A DNA stretch of 64,000 nt. Origin: Mikania micrantha. Its lineage: Eukaryota; Streptophyta; Magnoliopsida; Asterales; Asteraceae. Made by a program: the position numbers and the translations under genes. The notes beneath the pieces were generated by a model that saw only the letters and a program-made list of their open reading frames with translations, searched no databases and had not been told where the DNA came from. Each line of letters begins with the position of its first letter. The first letter of the stretch is position 1. Location: positions 51,405,372-51,469,371 of the forward strand of contig CM018682.1 of assembly GCA_009363875.1 (NCBI GenBank). Direction: 5' to 3'. Shown in pieces: positions 1 through 11,935 of the stretch.

Positions 1-290
1 AACCACCGATTTCAAAAATGGCGTTCTTGGTGAACTTGCAAGCAAATGAGCCGTACGAAGAGCTCATTCGTGCAAACGAGAAGCCTCATTCGTGAAGAAG
101 AGTCACACGAACGAGCTGCCAAACGAATGAGAAACCACGCAAACGAAATGGGTTCATTCGCATGGAATGGCCACAGGAACGAAGACCCATTCACACGAAT
201 GGATGACTAGAAAGAGGGTATATATTCGCTTCATTCCATTCGTGTGAATGAGAGGGCCATTCGCACGAACCACCCGTTCGCACCAAGAAC
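1..290. repeat. CGAATG/CATTCG motif tract in LTR J
   Basis: CGAATG or its complement CATTCG recurs many times at irregular spacing, mixed with CGAACGAG-type variants. The same word dominates a tract in the LTRs of element A (31078-31440 and 39486-39845). Spacing is not constant, so this is motif enrichment rather than a clean tandem array. Confidence 0.7.
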
Positions 291-525
291 AGCCCAAAAC
301 GACTAAGTGTTGAAGATTCTGTCTTACACCACTAGTATTTATAGAACCGAACCTTAGACCGAATTTTAAATCAAATCAAGATAAAACGAAATTAAAACAC
401 ATTTTCCAAAATCACATCAAAACACCGAACACAAAACCGTTCGACACCTAAGTAACTAATATTTAACACGGGATCCAAACCGAGAGAACATACCGAGTGA
501 GTGCATTGACGACCCATAATCTCAG

Positions 526-1766
526 GTGAGTTCACAGACCCCTTGTTTTTAATTTTCTGGCTTCCAAATCATTTGGGGCTGAGAACATGAAACCTCTTAT
601 TCGAATGATCAACGAATAAGAGTTATTTTCAAATGATTTCAACAAAAAAATCAAATCTCAACCTCTTATTCGAATGTTATACTAATAAGAGTCTTTTCAA
701 TTATTTTTACTGAGTGTTCATCGCTCCATTCAACTTTTCATCTAACAACAACAACAAACCAGTTTCGAGGGTTCAAAACACAAATCATCGAAGAGATATC
801 CGTTGACCACAACAGTTCGAGGCTTTGTGCCCAACCAAGAGTTGAACGGACACAAATCGTGGCATTGTGTAGTGCACAATCGAGAACTATAATTTTCATG
901 GGAATCCTCCATCAAATAAATAACATCTTTGCATGGTATATGTCTAGGGTAATTCACTAGGACATGTGTCCACACAACATCACGTCGGGAATTCGCTGAG
1001 GAATTCTCAAACAACTCACATCAAATTCATTTACCATTAGTTGACGCGAGTCAACCAACGGTAACATAGATGGTACCATAGGTCTAACAAACCTCCAGCG
1101 CCGAGGCTGGTACGTTACACCCATACACACGTGAAACAACAGCTCAGATTAGTTCCAGGGGAACTAATCACACAACCATATCAGTTAGGGTTGGTAAATG
1201 ATCACATGGGTGATATTACGGACAGACCATTCCAACAATAACATGAGTTTTCAAACAAAACAATTGCTCAAGACCTGGTCTTGAAAGAGTTTCAAACGAG
1301 AACATAGTAAACAATGTTTTACTACAAGAAAGAAGCATCATTCGAGTGATTTTCAAACTAACAAAACATGTCTCCTATATCAGGAGACAGAGCATACGCT
1401 TCTTTCTCACAATTTCATTTTTACAATCATCAGTCGCGTCGTGGGGAGTGGATATACACAAGTGACAAGGTCTGGTTTCCGTTAAGGACATCCTCGTGGA
1501 TCATCGAAGAGGTGGTGGGCTGGCGGCTGAGCTTTGGCTCTACGTATCCTATAAATAAACTACCTTCGATGGTTTGGGATGGTGTCAGTAATGATGTTCA
1601 GGCTAACGCACTTGTGTAGCTCATTCCTGTTTTCAACACCATTCACACATCACTTTCAAAATCGATGTGAATGGAAAGATTTTCACTAAACCTCTTTCAA
1701 AACCTTATATTTTCAAAACTAATGTGACTCACCAACCTAGTGTTGACAGATTTTACATGTTCTTAG
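526..1766 (+). other. Candidate leader intron in LTR J
   Basis: Starts at CTCAG|GTGAGTTCA, a near-consensus plant 5' splice site, and ends at ACATGTTCTTAG|GTGAGGAACAGG preceded by CACCAACCTAGTGTTGAC. The same pair lies at the same relative places in E, I, A, B, F and K. Splicing is inferred only from this conservation. Confidence 0.4.
1550..1557 (+). promoter_or_regulatory. Late TATA box of LTR J
   Basis: TATAAATA follows a GGTGGTGGGCTGGCGGCT block that also precedes the TATATATAAG boxes of E, B and C. It is the J version of the conserved module near the LTR 3' end. Confidence 0.45.
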
Positions 1767-1952
1767 GTGAGGAACAGGTGAAAGCATGATGACTTTAGAG
1801 AGAGAAATATAGGATCCCTTAGAGGAACCTACAACTCCTGCATGGAATCTCTCCGGCTAGCCCAGATACAAGATTCAAGACTTGCACCTGTGCAAGCAAC
1901 CTTTGTGGGACATCTGGTCCTCATTCTAGATGTCCAAGTCAAGTTGTAATAG

Positions 1953-1983
1953 AATTAAATTATAAAAAAGTTGTAATTTAATT
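1953..1983 (+). other. Conserved LTR hairpin, J version
   Basis: AATTAAATTA (1953-1962) pairs perfectly with TAATTTAATT (1974-1983) across an A-rich loop. Other LTRs have AGTTAAATTA/TAATTTAACT here, so the G-C pair of the others is A-T in J with the stem intact. Equivalents are at 10485, 21864, 28755, 53248, 57270 and 62551. Confidence 0.55.
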
Positions 1984-2120
1984 TTATTCATTTAATGCAT
2001 TTAGTATTTATCGTATTATCATGTTCAATGTAACAATCTGATCACTCTGATTACAATCACGCCTCGGGACTATTCCGCCCGACAGGTCTCCGATCCGGCC
2101 CGCCGGCCCGGGGTGTGACA

Positions 2121-2559
2121 CCTACTTAACACAAAACATCATCCTATTTGCATCATACATAACACATCATAATCATCCAACCACTGTCACTAAGTGTAAA
2201 CAGTGGGCTTATGCCGATACAAGGGTTCATGTTTATAGTCCGATCGACTTCATCCATACTTACCCAGTACACGTACTGGAGCATCGTTCATCCTTACCCC
2301 ATAACGAGTATGGGAGCATCGTTCATAATTAACCCATAACGAGTATGGAAACATCGTTCATACTTACCCCATAACAGTTATGGGAGCATTGTTCATACTT
2401 ACCCATAACGAGTATGGGAGCAGCATTCATACTTACCCCATTACGAGTATGGGAGCACCATTCATACTTACCCCATAACGAGTATTGAAGGATCATTCAT
2501 ACTTACCCCATTGACCATCGTTCATACTTACCCCATAACGAGTATGAACGATACACATC
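2121..2559 (-). repeat. Fragment of the 3' LTR of element H, with 35-bp tandem repeats
   Basis: Matches the H LTR at about 12565-12950 (ACTTAACACAAAACATCATC and following). From about 2252 on it holds 8-9 imperfect copies of a 35-bp unit built on CTTACCCCATAACGAGTATGGGAGCATC, each containing the imperfect palindrome CCATAACGAGTATGG. J cuts it on the left, and on the right it joins H reverse transcriptase by a deletion junction near 2559. Minus orientation is set by the neighbouring pol remnant. Confidence 0.7.
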
Positions 2560-3118
2560 CTCATAATTCCATATTTCTTCTTTACAAATAGCATCGGAGC
2601 TCCCCAAGGTGAAACACTCGATTGTATGAAACCTTTCTCGAGAATTTCTTGTATCTAGGCCATCATTTCTGTCATTTCCGTGGGAGCCAAACGATACATG
2701 TTTTTGGCCACGGGTTGAGTACCTGGCACTAAGTCGATTTGAAACCCAATTTCCCGCATAAGTGGTAATCCAGCCAGGCAATTCCTCAGGAAATACATCG
2801 GGTAAGTTACACACCATGGGTACATCATCAATCGTTCTCATATATGTTCATTCCTCAATCACATATGACAAGTAGGCTCCACACCATCACCACATCATAT
2901 CATTAGTCTTGATTATCGAAATAATGTTCGGCGCATACATCACTGTATCACCATAGATTGTTACAGGATTCCCGTCCAACGCTCATAAACATATCATCTT
3001 TCATCGACATACAATGTTAGCCTCGTATTTGGCTAACCAATCCATGCCAAAACCACATCGAACCTTCCAAAGGTTATAAGGAATAACTGTACAGGGAACC
3101 TATGACCTTCTATTTCAA
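2560..3118 (-). pseudogene. Element H: protease end to reverse transcriptase start (broken)
   Basis: Read right to left on the minus strand, the frames give GHRFPVQLFLITFGRFDVVL (end of the retroviral-type protease domain), then LPDVFPEELPG (protease-RT linker) and SVSPWGAPMLFVKKKYG, the first conserved RT block. It then stops abruptly in the LTR-derived repeats. The missing first half of this protease lies beyond element E at about 10674-10740 on the same strand, so E separates two parts of one gene. Several stops and frame changes make it non-functional. About 40 codons between the halves appear lost. Confidence 0.75.
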
Positions 3119-3125
3119 TGTAACA

Positions 3126-3706
3126 TTGGCACCTGACTTGGTGCCAACATTGGAAAAGAAGATTGATCGGTATGTTGGTGGATTACCGACTTGTATTCAA
3201 GGTCATGTGAATACTGCCCATCCTACCACATTGGATATGAATGTTACACTGTAAGCTAAATTGACTGATGTAATGGTTGCCTCTGGTGCTCTGAAGAAGG
3301 AGGCTGGTTCATGCAAGACTGGAACATCCAAGATTCCTGACCGACACCTAGCCAAGAAACAGAAGGTCATCAAAAACTATGAGATGACCACTCCTGTTCA
3401 ACAAGTGACACAACCACCACTCCAAGTTAAGAAGCTGGACACCGGAGTGGCTCATTTGTGAAGTAAATGCCAATATCACAACCATCAACCTAACCTGTGC
3501 AGGCAATGCACATGTTGTGGGAGATTTGGGCATTGGGTTAACAGCTGCAGAAACCCAGTATCCCAAAACAGAAACAACAACGCAATGGTGATGCCTGCTA
3601 CTACTGCTGATCCTAGGTCTTGCTATACTTGTGGTGAACCTGGTCACTTTTCATGAGATTGTCCTAAAAGAGTACAACCGAGGGCTCAAGCAGCTAGAGG
3701 ACGAGA
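3126..3706 (+). pseudogene. Element E: gag C-terminal half (broken)
   Basis: Retrotransposon capsid/nucleocapsid remnant. It starts inside the capsid at APDLVPTLEKKIDRYVGG, the equivalent of A residues about 238-255, and continues through the basic linker. Two CCHC nucleocapsid knuckles remain recognisable: CTCCGRFGHWVNSC near 3508-3550 and CYTCGEPGHFS-stop-DC near 3622-3665. In-frame stops, including one after GVAHL at about 3461 and one inside the second knuckle, show that it is dead. Confidence 0.8.
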
Positions 3707-5530
3707 TTTTGCCTTGGGAGCTGCTGCTGCACGACAGGACCCGAATCTGGTCATTGGTACATTTCTTTTATATGACTTTTATGCATTTATATTATTTGAC
3801 ACTGGTGCATATCAGAGTTTTATCTCGTCCGACTTTGCACAAAAACATAATCATGTTGAGGAAACTTTAGACTCCCCTTATACCATAGAGGTAGCAAATG
3901 GCAAACAAATCAATGTTACTACCATACTTAGGAATTGCCTATTAACACTTAACGAGCAAAACCTTTTCCATCAATTTGATACCGAAGGAATTGGGCAGTT
4001 TTGATATCATTGTCAGGATGGATTGGTTATCCCTTTAAAGGGTTCAAATCATATGTTCCGAAAAGGTATTACGTATTCCAATTGCAAACGATCAAGTGTT
4101 GGAGATTCATGGAGATCAAGCGAATCGCAATGTCAAATTAATATCGTGCATAAAGGCACGCAAATGCTTAAGGAAACTATGTGTGGATTTTCTCGCGCAC
4201 GTGGTGGAGAAAGACAAGAAGACAACCAAGATTCAAGACGTGCCTGTTATGAAAGATTATGCGGACGTGTTTCCGGATGACTTACCGGGATTGCCACATA
4301 AACGATCGGTGTAGTTCCATATAGATCTAATTCTGGGAGAAGTTCCTGTAGCTAAGTCTCCTGATAGACTAACACCTTCTGAAATGTAGGAACTGTCCAA
4401 TCAATTACAAGATCTATTGGATAAAGGGTTCATCCGACCGAGTTTCTCACCATGGGGAGCTCCGGTCCTGTTTGTCAAGAAGAAGGATGGATCTTTTAGA
4501 AAGCGCATCTATTATAGAGAGCTCAACATGCTCACCATCAAGAATCAGTATCCATTACCGAGGATTGATGATATGTTCGATCAATTACAAGGAGCTTAGT
4601 ATTTCCCAAAGATAGACCTGCATTCAGGGTACACCAGCTCCGGACGATCACTATGAGTTTTTGGTGATGTTGTTCGGGATGACAAACACACCGGTAGTGT
4701 TCATGGATCTTATGAACCGGGTGTATAAGCCATATTTAGATCAGTTTGTTATTGTCTTTATTGACGACATACTGATTTATTCCAAAAGTGAGAAGGAACA
4801 TGAACAACATCTCAAGAAGATCTTGGAACTGCTAAAGAATGAACAACTCTTTGCCAAATTCTCCAAGTGCGAATTTTGGCTAAGAGAAGTTTGGTTCTTA
4901 GGTCATGTGGACCCAACCAAGATTGAATCCATCAAGAATTGGGATGTTCCTACAACCCATACGGAGATAAGATCATTTCTGGGTTTGGCAGGTTATTATA
5001 GGATATTCATTTCGAATTTCTCTAAAATAGCATTGCCCTTCACTATGCTAACCCAGAAAAGTGAACCATTAGTTTGGACACAGAAACATGAAGAGGCGTT
5101 CCAGACATTGAAAAAAAGATTGTGCAATTCTCCAATCTTAACACTCCCTGAAGGCAAAGATGACTTTATAGTATATTGTGATGCTTCCAATCAGGGACCC
5201 GGTTGTGTTCTAATGCAACGAGACAAAGTCATTGCCTATGCGTCATGACAGTTTAAAGTACATGAGAAGAACTATACGAAGCATGACTTAGAATTGAGAG
5301 CGGTTGTTTTTGCCTTAAAGATTTGGATGGATTACCTGTATGATACGAAATGCATAATCTTCACAAATCACAAGAGCTTACAACATATATTTGATCAAAA
5401 GGAGCTTAACATGAGACAGACATTGGGTTGAGCTCCTGAACGATTACGATTGTGTGATCAAATACCATCCGGGCAAACCAAATGTTGTAGCTGATGCTTT
5501 GAGCCGGAAGGAAAGAGTCAAACCCCTACA
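3707..5530 (+). pseudogene. Element E: protease, reverse transcriptase and RNase H (broken)
   Basis: Protease active site LFDTGAYQSF lies near 3795-3830. The linker to RT (YADVFPDDLPGLP) is at about 4257-4300. RT begins at FIRPSFSPWGAPVLFVKKKDG (4429 on). A deletion after the DLHSGY motif (about 4615-4650) removes part of the fingers/palm. The catalytic FIDDILIYS follows at about 4760. RNase H keeps YCDASNQG (5175) but is stopped at 5248 after AYAS, and a frameshift disrupts the NMRQ..WVELLNDY block near 5410. It ends at the VVADALSRKERVK motif (about 5485-5520). Not translatable as one product. Confidence 0.8.
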
Positions 5531-6863
5531 CGTTAGAGCAATGGGAATGACAGTGCAAACAAGTCTACACGATCAGATCAGGCAAGCACAACAACAAGCT
5601 GTGAAGAGAAAAAATCTGAGGATTGACCTCTATTCTGGAGCAGAGACACTTTTAGACAAGATAGGATGGATTTATCTATTACTAGGATTGTGTATGGATC
5701 ACGACGGTAGATGAACTCAGGAAACTTATTCTTGACGAGGCACACAAGACACGTTATTCTATCCATCCTGGTGCGGATAAGATGTAACAAGATCTTAGGA
5801 CATTTTATTGGTGGCCCGGTATGAAGTAGGATGTAGCTACTTATATTGGTAAGTGCTTAACACGTGCCAAAGTCAAAGCTGAAAACCAAAAACCGTCAGG
5901 TTTGCTTGAACAGCTAGAGATACCACAATGGAAGTGGGAAAAAGTAGCAATGGATTTCATTACCTAGCTACCCCGCACTTCTAGTGGACACGATTGCATA
6001 TGGGTCATCATTGATCGATTGACCAAGTCCGCTCACTTTTTGCCAATACGGGAGATTTACAAGATGGAGAAACTTGCAAGACTATACATAAATGAAATAC
6101 TGGTGTGTCACGATGTGACACTATCTATCATTTCAGACCGGGATAGTCAATTTACATCGAGGTTCTGGCAATAATTGCAACAATCCCTAGGGACAAACGA
6201 GAATTTAAGCACCGGTTATTATCCACAAAAAGATGGTCAAAACAAGCGAACCGTTTAAACACTGGATGATATGTTGAGAATATGTGTCCACGATTTCGGT
6301 GGAAATTGGGATGCACATTTACCACTTATTGATTCTCCTACAAAAAAAGCTACCATAGCACTATCGAATGTGCACCGTTCGAAGCACTGTATGCTAAGAA
6401 ATTTCGATCGCCAATTTGCTAGACCAAAGTGGGAGACAATAGGATAATTGGGCCTTAGCTTATTAAGGAAACTACCGATAAGATCGCCTAAATTCAACCG
6501 AAGTTACAAGCTACACGTAGTCGCCAGAAGAGTTACACAGACAAACGGCAAAAGCCTTTGGAATTCCAAGTGGGTGACCGAGTCATGTTGAAAGTGTCCC
6601 CATGGAAAGGTGTAGTTTGTTTTGGGGCTAAAGGCAAATTATCACCAAGGTATGTCGGACCGTTCGAGATAACACAACGGATTGGTCATGTGGTATACAG
6701 ACTCAAATTACCAGACGAACTCAGCGGAGTGCATGACATGTTTCATGTATCGAATATCAAGAAGTGCCTTGCTAATGAGTATTTGGTCATACCTCTCGAG
6801 GTGATACAAGTGGATGAAGAATTTTATTTCACTGAAGAACCGGGATTATGGATCGTGAAGTAA
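5531..6863 (+). pseudogene. Element E: integrase (broken, chromodomain deleted)
   Basis: The HHCC domain survives in pieces (DEAHKTRYSIHPGADKM near 5735-5785, CLTRAKVKAE near 5850 with the second cysteine changed). Catalytic-core blocks DRLTKSAHFLPIRE (6016 on) and IISDRDSQFTS (6127 on) are visible, with many stops and frameshifts. The C-terminal SH3-like/GPY part is still open for 101 codons (6558-6863): EFQVGDRVMLKVSPWKG, YVGPFEITQRIG, VHDMFHVSNIKKC. It ends in a frameshift right before the LTR, so the chromodomain-like tail is absent. Confidence 0.75.
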
Positions 6864-7607
6864 CTATTGTGTGACAACTAGTACCAGACTGTCCGGCAAC
6901 CATACGGTATGTGAAATTTCGTAATTACTGTGTGTGATTACCTATGTGAATACCAATTATGTGATAACAAATTTTGCGAAATTATAACAGTTGTGTGTAT
7001 TTCAATGAGAATTTGAACTACAACATATAACATTTGTGTGAAATAACAACTTATCATGAGAACAAATAACAATTACAGTTCGGTTGTGATCTGATTCCCA
7101 CAAATAACAGGAATCAGATAGCCGAAAACACAATAAGAAATCAAGGTGAAATCAATGAGAACGAAGGCAATACAGTAAAGTTCAGTGGAAATTGTCTGTG
7201 AGAATGTCAAATCCAAAACAACAGTTCGATATCGTTTTTAAATATTAAACTAACAGTGTGTTTGTGTGGGTGATGATTCACACAAATATATCTGTGGGTC
7301 TAACGTTCTTAATGAAATTTGAGAATTAGAAAACCCAATCAGAAAGTAAAGCCATCGTCGTGTTCGTTCGGGTGACGATTCGTACGAATACGTGCGAAGG
7401 TGATACAATCTGACGAAATTGTTAAAATAAACTTGTTTGAAACTTCAAAATAAGAAAAAGAAACATAAAATATTTATTTGGAATTACAACCTAAAAAGAT
7501 TTAAAAAGAATCCATTTTAATTAAAAACATGTATCTTACATTTCGTTCCGTAACCGTTACGTAAACACGAAACCGAGCAACCCGAACACACCCGAAATGA
7601 ACCGGGG

Positions 7608-7615
7608 CATAAAAA
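7608..7615 (+). promoter_or_regulatory. Early TATA-like box of LTR E
   Basis: CATAAAAA in GGGGCATAAAAACCC, followed within about 100 bases by a CTCTCT-rich run typical of plant transcription starts. B (49834), D (24808) and I (13768) have TATA boxes at the same relative place. Confidence 0.5.
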
Positions 7616-8004
7616 CCCTTAATTTCACCATCTTCCTCATTTATGATTATCATCTACCCTCTCTCTACCATTTTCGGTTCTCTCTCTACACACTCTTTCT
7701 CTCTAGAATTTCAAGCTCTAACTCCTTCCTTTCTTGACCAAATCTTACAAATTTGGTATCAAAATGATCCTTGGAACGTATACAACATGAAAGTAAAATT
7801 GATTGGAGCTCAAAACATCAAGAACTAGGTAAAATTAATCTCCAAGTTACGGATTTTCAGGGTTTTCATTAACCCGGCACAACTAACTCGATTTTTTCAC
7901 ACTCAACTCACTTAAAATCTACACGAAACTGAGTTTAGAACACTTGGATTATGCGGGAATACAAATTGGAAGGTCTAATGAAGCTTAAAATATGGGAAAA
8001 TGCT

Positions 8005-8640
8005 AGTATCGACGGATGAACACTAAGCTGAATAGTATCGATGATGGCTTCCAGGTTCAACCAACTTCACCTTTGATATTGCTAAGATCGATGGTCCCAC
8101 AAGTCCCATCCCCGTCGGTACTATTAAGTTTTACCAAGTCCAGTCATGGGGGGTGGGTGTTCATTGATACTGAGTCTCAAAGGGGCTAGGCTCGTCGATT
8201 CCAACAGGTGTCGATACTGTTAGAATCGTCATAGCTGTTTTGGGATTTCTCATGAGTCCATCGAATCTAACCTCATCGATATTACCTTGGGTCGTAGATA
8301 CTAGATGCCATTAGGTAATCCATGTTTTGTGAACTTATTAACCATTAACAACAATCAAGAATGGAGTGAAGGAGTTGTGTTGAAGGTTGATAGTATCGAT
8401 AATAGGATTTGCATGCCTTAGCCGATTCTATCAACCATCGATACTAGTAGTTGGGGCCCGAACTATCAAAACTAACTTAAAAACACTTAGTATTGATAAT
8501 TTCAAGCTAATTCAAATAACCTAGACTTAAATTCAAGTAACAAGGATCAAAATTGGAAGCATGGGATCAAGGTAGTATCGATATGAACATCACTAGGGTT
8601 TCTCGGTGTTAAGCGGTTATGGGACCACCGATACTATCCT
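8005..8640. repeat. TATCGAT/ATCGATA motif tract in LTR E
   Basis: GTATCGAT, TCGATACT and close variants recur about fifteen times with irregular spacing. It occupies the place held by CGAACC in D, CGAATG in A and CCGAGAAC in B. G fragments (28381-28603, 41080-41140) carry the same word. Confidence 0.65.
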
Positions 8641-9916
8641 TGATATTTTTTAAAGCAAATGTAAACTTATAAATTAAATGTATAACTTATAAGTCTAAAT
8701 GGTTTTATAATATATTTCATTACCAATCGTGGTTAAAGTGAATCAAAATAACAAACCAAGTGAACAACAGGTTAAACCAACTATAGGCTTATGCATAACA
8801 CAAAAGCTTATCCTTACAAGTTGTGATCACAACTAAATCAATCACAGGGATTTGAATACAACACACATCACCACAACGAGCGCGTGTATTTCTTGATTTA
8901 CAGTCAACCACTTCAACAACAAGATGAGTTCATTTGCCCCTTTTCTAATCTTTTGATTTCAAATACGAGGTTGAGAAACATGCTAAACTCTTTTCTGAAA
9001 GATTTAAGTACCCTATTTCATTAATCATATTTATAAGATAACAAAGGTTTTACCTTTGTTATTATTTCTATACCTATGTGCGTGTGAATCAATATTTATA
9101 ACATATGGAGTTATTCAAGTGTGGATGACAATTACTTTGAGATAACAAAGATGATGTCATGATAATATGATTTCATGATATCATTAAACACTTTGTGATA
9201 ACATTGGGTGAGATGACAAGCACTTATATCATTGTGATAACATTGGGTTGGTAACAATGAGATGAGAACATCATATTGATTACTAGTAAGACTGATTCCA
9301 TTATATCACTGTATTCATGTGTCCATTATACATTTCATTTCGTTAAGTCCCTTTTTATATCGTTTACCTTTAAGTAGCAGAGGCTAAGGCGACGGTAACG
9401 TAGTGGTACCATGGGTTTGACAAACCTCTGGCGACTGAGATCGGTACGTTATGGGTATTGTTTATGACATTTGGCCGGTATCGTATGACCGGTAACAGGG
9501 CGGAACAGTCAGGTTTGGTAAACGGCTACATGGGTGATATTAATTTACAGAATCAGTTAGTAATTGTACCACCTCGATTCTGTAGACTGGCAGACTGAGC
9601 GACTGACCTCACTCATGTCAAAAGCTTGTGATAGATCGTTGTGAAGACAAGCGATTACACATAGATAAGGATAAATTGGTGACATTGTGGTTTGACTTGG
9701 TGTTGACCTTAATGTTGTCCAATCTATGCCCTATACATCAATTGGGTGAGTACATAAAATGAGTTGACTGTCACTTCTAGTTTAGAATTGAATAACAATA
9801 AACTCTACATATGAGAGAACAATTAAAAGGTTCATATTTATTAAAATCTATATCTTTAAAACATTAAGGGTTTACCATCACTTCTGTTATGGTAATACAT
9901 ACCCTACAAAACATTA

Positions 9917-9918
<2 letters not shown>

Positions 9919-9955
<37 letters not shown>
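9919..9955. repeat. (TA)n microsatellite
   Basis: About 18 uninterrupted TA repeats inside LTR E. Confidence 0.95.
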
Positions 9956-9961
<6 letters not shown>

Positions 9962-10103
9962 GTGGGATGAGAACATGTGAGAATAGAAATTGAGAACTAC
10001 AAATGTGAGAATGAAATGGATATCCTTAGTTGTACTACATGTGGTATTGAATTCAGTTAAGTGTGTGGCAAGCTGGCAGCTTCACTTGTTGACACGTATG
10101 CCC

Positions 10104-10113
10104 TATATATAAG
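10104..10113 (+). promoter_or_regulatory. Late TATA box of LTR E
   Basis: TATATATAAG in GTATGCCCTATATATAAGC, conserved in D, A, B, C, F and L. It lies about 570 bases before the LTR end. Confidence 0.55.
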
Positions 10114-10673
10114 CATGCTTGATTGAGTGAAATCCTATTTGTATTTGGAACTAAGGAGAGAACATTGATGGGGGTTAAGATATAAGAATTACAATAAGAC
10201 TTGTGAATGACAATAAGACTTGAGAATGACATTTTCAAATATTTCTAAGACACTAAACTTATGAACTCACCAACCTAGTGTTGACTTGTTTTACTTGCAT
10301 GTTTTCTTAGGTGACAAGCAAGTTTAGTCACGAGGATTCAGGATGCTTTAGCTAGTGAGCCTTGATAGTGGACCTAGCTACTTTTGTGTGCATAACTTTT
10401 GATGACATTGTGTGAATCTCTCTTGTACATCTTGTGCAGATACAAGATAGTAACTATATGATTCTTTTTGGGTAGATTTATATTGTTAAATTATGAAAAT
10501 GACTTATGTAATTTAACTTTGTAATTCTATATCAATGTCAATTTAGCATTTCTCATTATATATCATGTGCCATGTAAACAATCTGATCATTTAGATTATC
10601 ACATGATATCACGCCCCGAGACCATTCCAACAGACGGGAAAGTCGATCCAGCCCGCTGGCTCGGGGAGTGACA

Positions 10674-11935
10674 AGTAGAAGATACGAAACTCATACTGGA
10701 ACTAGAATCAATCAGTACAGATGCAGGAATATTGTTGATATAAAAGGTACCTGTGACCAGGTCTGGGTCCTCAATGTCATCATCCTTGGTCCTTGGCCGC
10801 TAATAGTCCTTGGACAAATGTCCATACCCCTTACAGTTGAAACATTGGGTGGCATTCAGACAAATGACAGAAAAATGCCCTATCTTCTAACATCGGAAAC
10901 ACAAATTAGTGCCCACCAGGCACTGCCCTGTGTGGCTTTTCCGCACTTGCTGCACTGACCCGTTTCTTGTTTCTTTAGCTTGTTGCCATGAAACCCTTGT
11001 TGATCTGTTTGACCTCTTTTGGTCTCGGCAACCATTTTGTCTTCGCTTCCTCCTTAACCGGTTCATCCCCCATGACATCATCCCAAACTATCCCACTGAT
11101 TTCCATAGTAGAATCAAATGTTTTTGGAGCGTTTGCTTTAACATGAATCCATAACTTTGGAGACAGACCTTCCATGTACAACTTCACCCTTCGCTCTTCT
11201 GTAGCTACAAAATGAGGAACAAGCCTTGCCTTATCATTGAATCTCAAAGTGTACTGCCTGCGGTTCAAGCTCCCAGTCTTTAGAACCAAAAACTCCCTTT
11301 CCACCTTGTCAAGCTTGTTCTTAGGGCAAAACTTCTTTGTTACAAATTCCTTCAGGTCATCCCAGTTCATTTTCTCCATGTCTACGGTAGTCTTGGATTG
11401 TTTGAATGTATACCACCAATGAAGTGCCTCCTCAACGAAGGAGTGAGCTGCAAATACACAGTCGGATCGGTTCGGCCCTCATTGATGGAGATGACAGCCT
11501 CCATAGCTGATACCCAGTGGTAGGTGGCCACGACATCTTTCTTCCCATCGAAGGATGGTGGGTTGCATCCCTTGAAAGCTTTATAATCACAGCCATTCAT
11601 TGTCCCGTGATGAGAATTGTTACTGCATATTTAGATGATCCTGACTTCATCGTCTTCTTTGCTACTTTCTTTCTATCCCTTAGAATTGTCTTTCAGAGCA
11701 TCCTTTAATGCCTTGGCTATCAACGTCGGCATCCTCTCATCCATATTCTTGTAGACTTCATCAGATATGGCCTTTAAGACAATAGGCTCCAATGTGAACT
11801 CTCATTCGTTTTCTGGTTGCTCACTCGTTTGAACATCCTCTTCGTTAGCGTTCCCATCCACCTTAGCATGCGGTTCCTCAGTTGTCTGGGGTTGCTTTAG
11901 AGGCCTACCCTTTTGTCCTGCCGTCTAGTTTTCTA
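10674..11935 (-). pseudogene. Element H: gag and start of protease (broken)
   Basis: Minus-strand gag of a different subfamily from the other elements. N-terminal part at about 11935-11620 (acidic, then NMDERMPTLIAKALKDAL). Capsid follows at 11600-10975 in two frames, starting CDYKAFKGCNPPSFDGKKD and continuing WDDLKEFVTKKFCPKNKLDKVE, VKLYMEGLSPKLW and later. Three nucleocapsid knuckle-like blocks follow on 10960-10790: CSKCGK..HTGQC, CFRC-stop-KIGHFSVIC and CFNCKGYGHLSKDY (last Cys lost). The 10740-10680 end encodes NIPASVLIDSSSSMSFVS, a protease active site with DSG changed to DSS. Frameshifts and stops mark it as dead. It continues at 3118 beyond element E. Confidence 0.8.

Larger units (their letters stand above)
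1..2120 (+). mobile_element. LTR J (3' part; runs off the left edge)
   Basis: Non-coding LTR in plus orientation. It ends at GGGGTGTGACA (2120), the same terminus as the LTRs of D, B and C, and shares their internal landmarks: donor-like AG|GTGAGTTCA at 526, TATAAATA at 1550, acceptor-like TTCTTAG|GTGAGGAACAGG at 1765, and the AATTAAATTA/TAATTTAATT hairpin at 1953-1983. The sequence after 2120 is not a primer-binding site but the LTR of element H, so this is either the 3' LTR of an element lying to the left or a solo LTR. The LTR start is not in the window, so its length and target duplication cannot be read. No credible coding sequence is present. Confidence 0.8.
8924..10310 (+). other. Candidate leader intron in LTR E (donor mutated)
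   Basis: The donor position reads AAG|ATGAGTTCATTTGCCCC, a GT-to-AT change relative to G, B and D. The acceptor side ATGTTTTCTTAG|GTGACAAGC at 10309-10310 is kept. If the intron is real, this copy should not splice. Confidence 0.35.
3119..10673 (+). mobile_element. Element E: 5'-truncated Ty3/gypsy retrotransposon
   Basis: Plus-strand element with degenerate gag-pol (3126-6863) followed by a full-length 3' LTR (6870-10673). The 5' LTR, primer site and gag N-terminus are missing. The left boundary joins gag to the protease of element H with loss of part of both, so no target duplication can be read. Pol runs into the LTR without the chromodomain end or polypurine tract: after the integrase tail the sequence jumps from ATGGATCGTGAAGTAACTA straight to TGTGACAAC. 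LTR type (TGTGACAACTAGTACC start) matches B, C and G. Confidence 0.8.
6870..10673 (+). mobile_element. 3' LTR of element E (3.8 kb)
   Basis: Runs from TGTGACAACTAGTACC to GGCTCGGGGAGTGACA (the last block mutated from GGGTGTGACA in relatives). Internal order: upstream TATA-like box (7608), CT-rich stretch (about 7660-7710), TATCGAT-rich tract (8005-8640), donor-like site with GT changed to AT (8924), a TA microsatellite (9919), late TATA box (10104), acceptor-like site (10309) and terminal hairpins. No coding capacity seen. The opposite LTR is lost, so no age estimate is possible. Confidence 0.8.

Noticed and set aside
2252..2559. CRISPR-like array of about 35-bp repeats
   Set aside because: Units abut without unique spacers, sit in LTR sequence of a plant retrotransposon, and recur at 12710; no cas genes.
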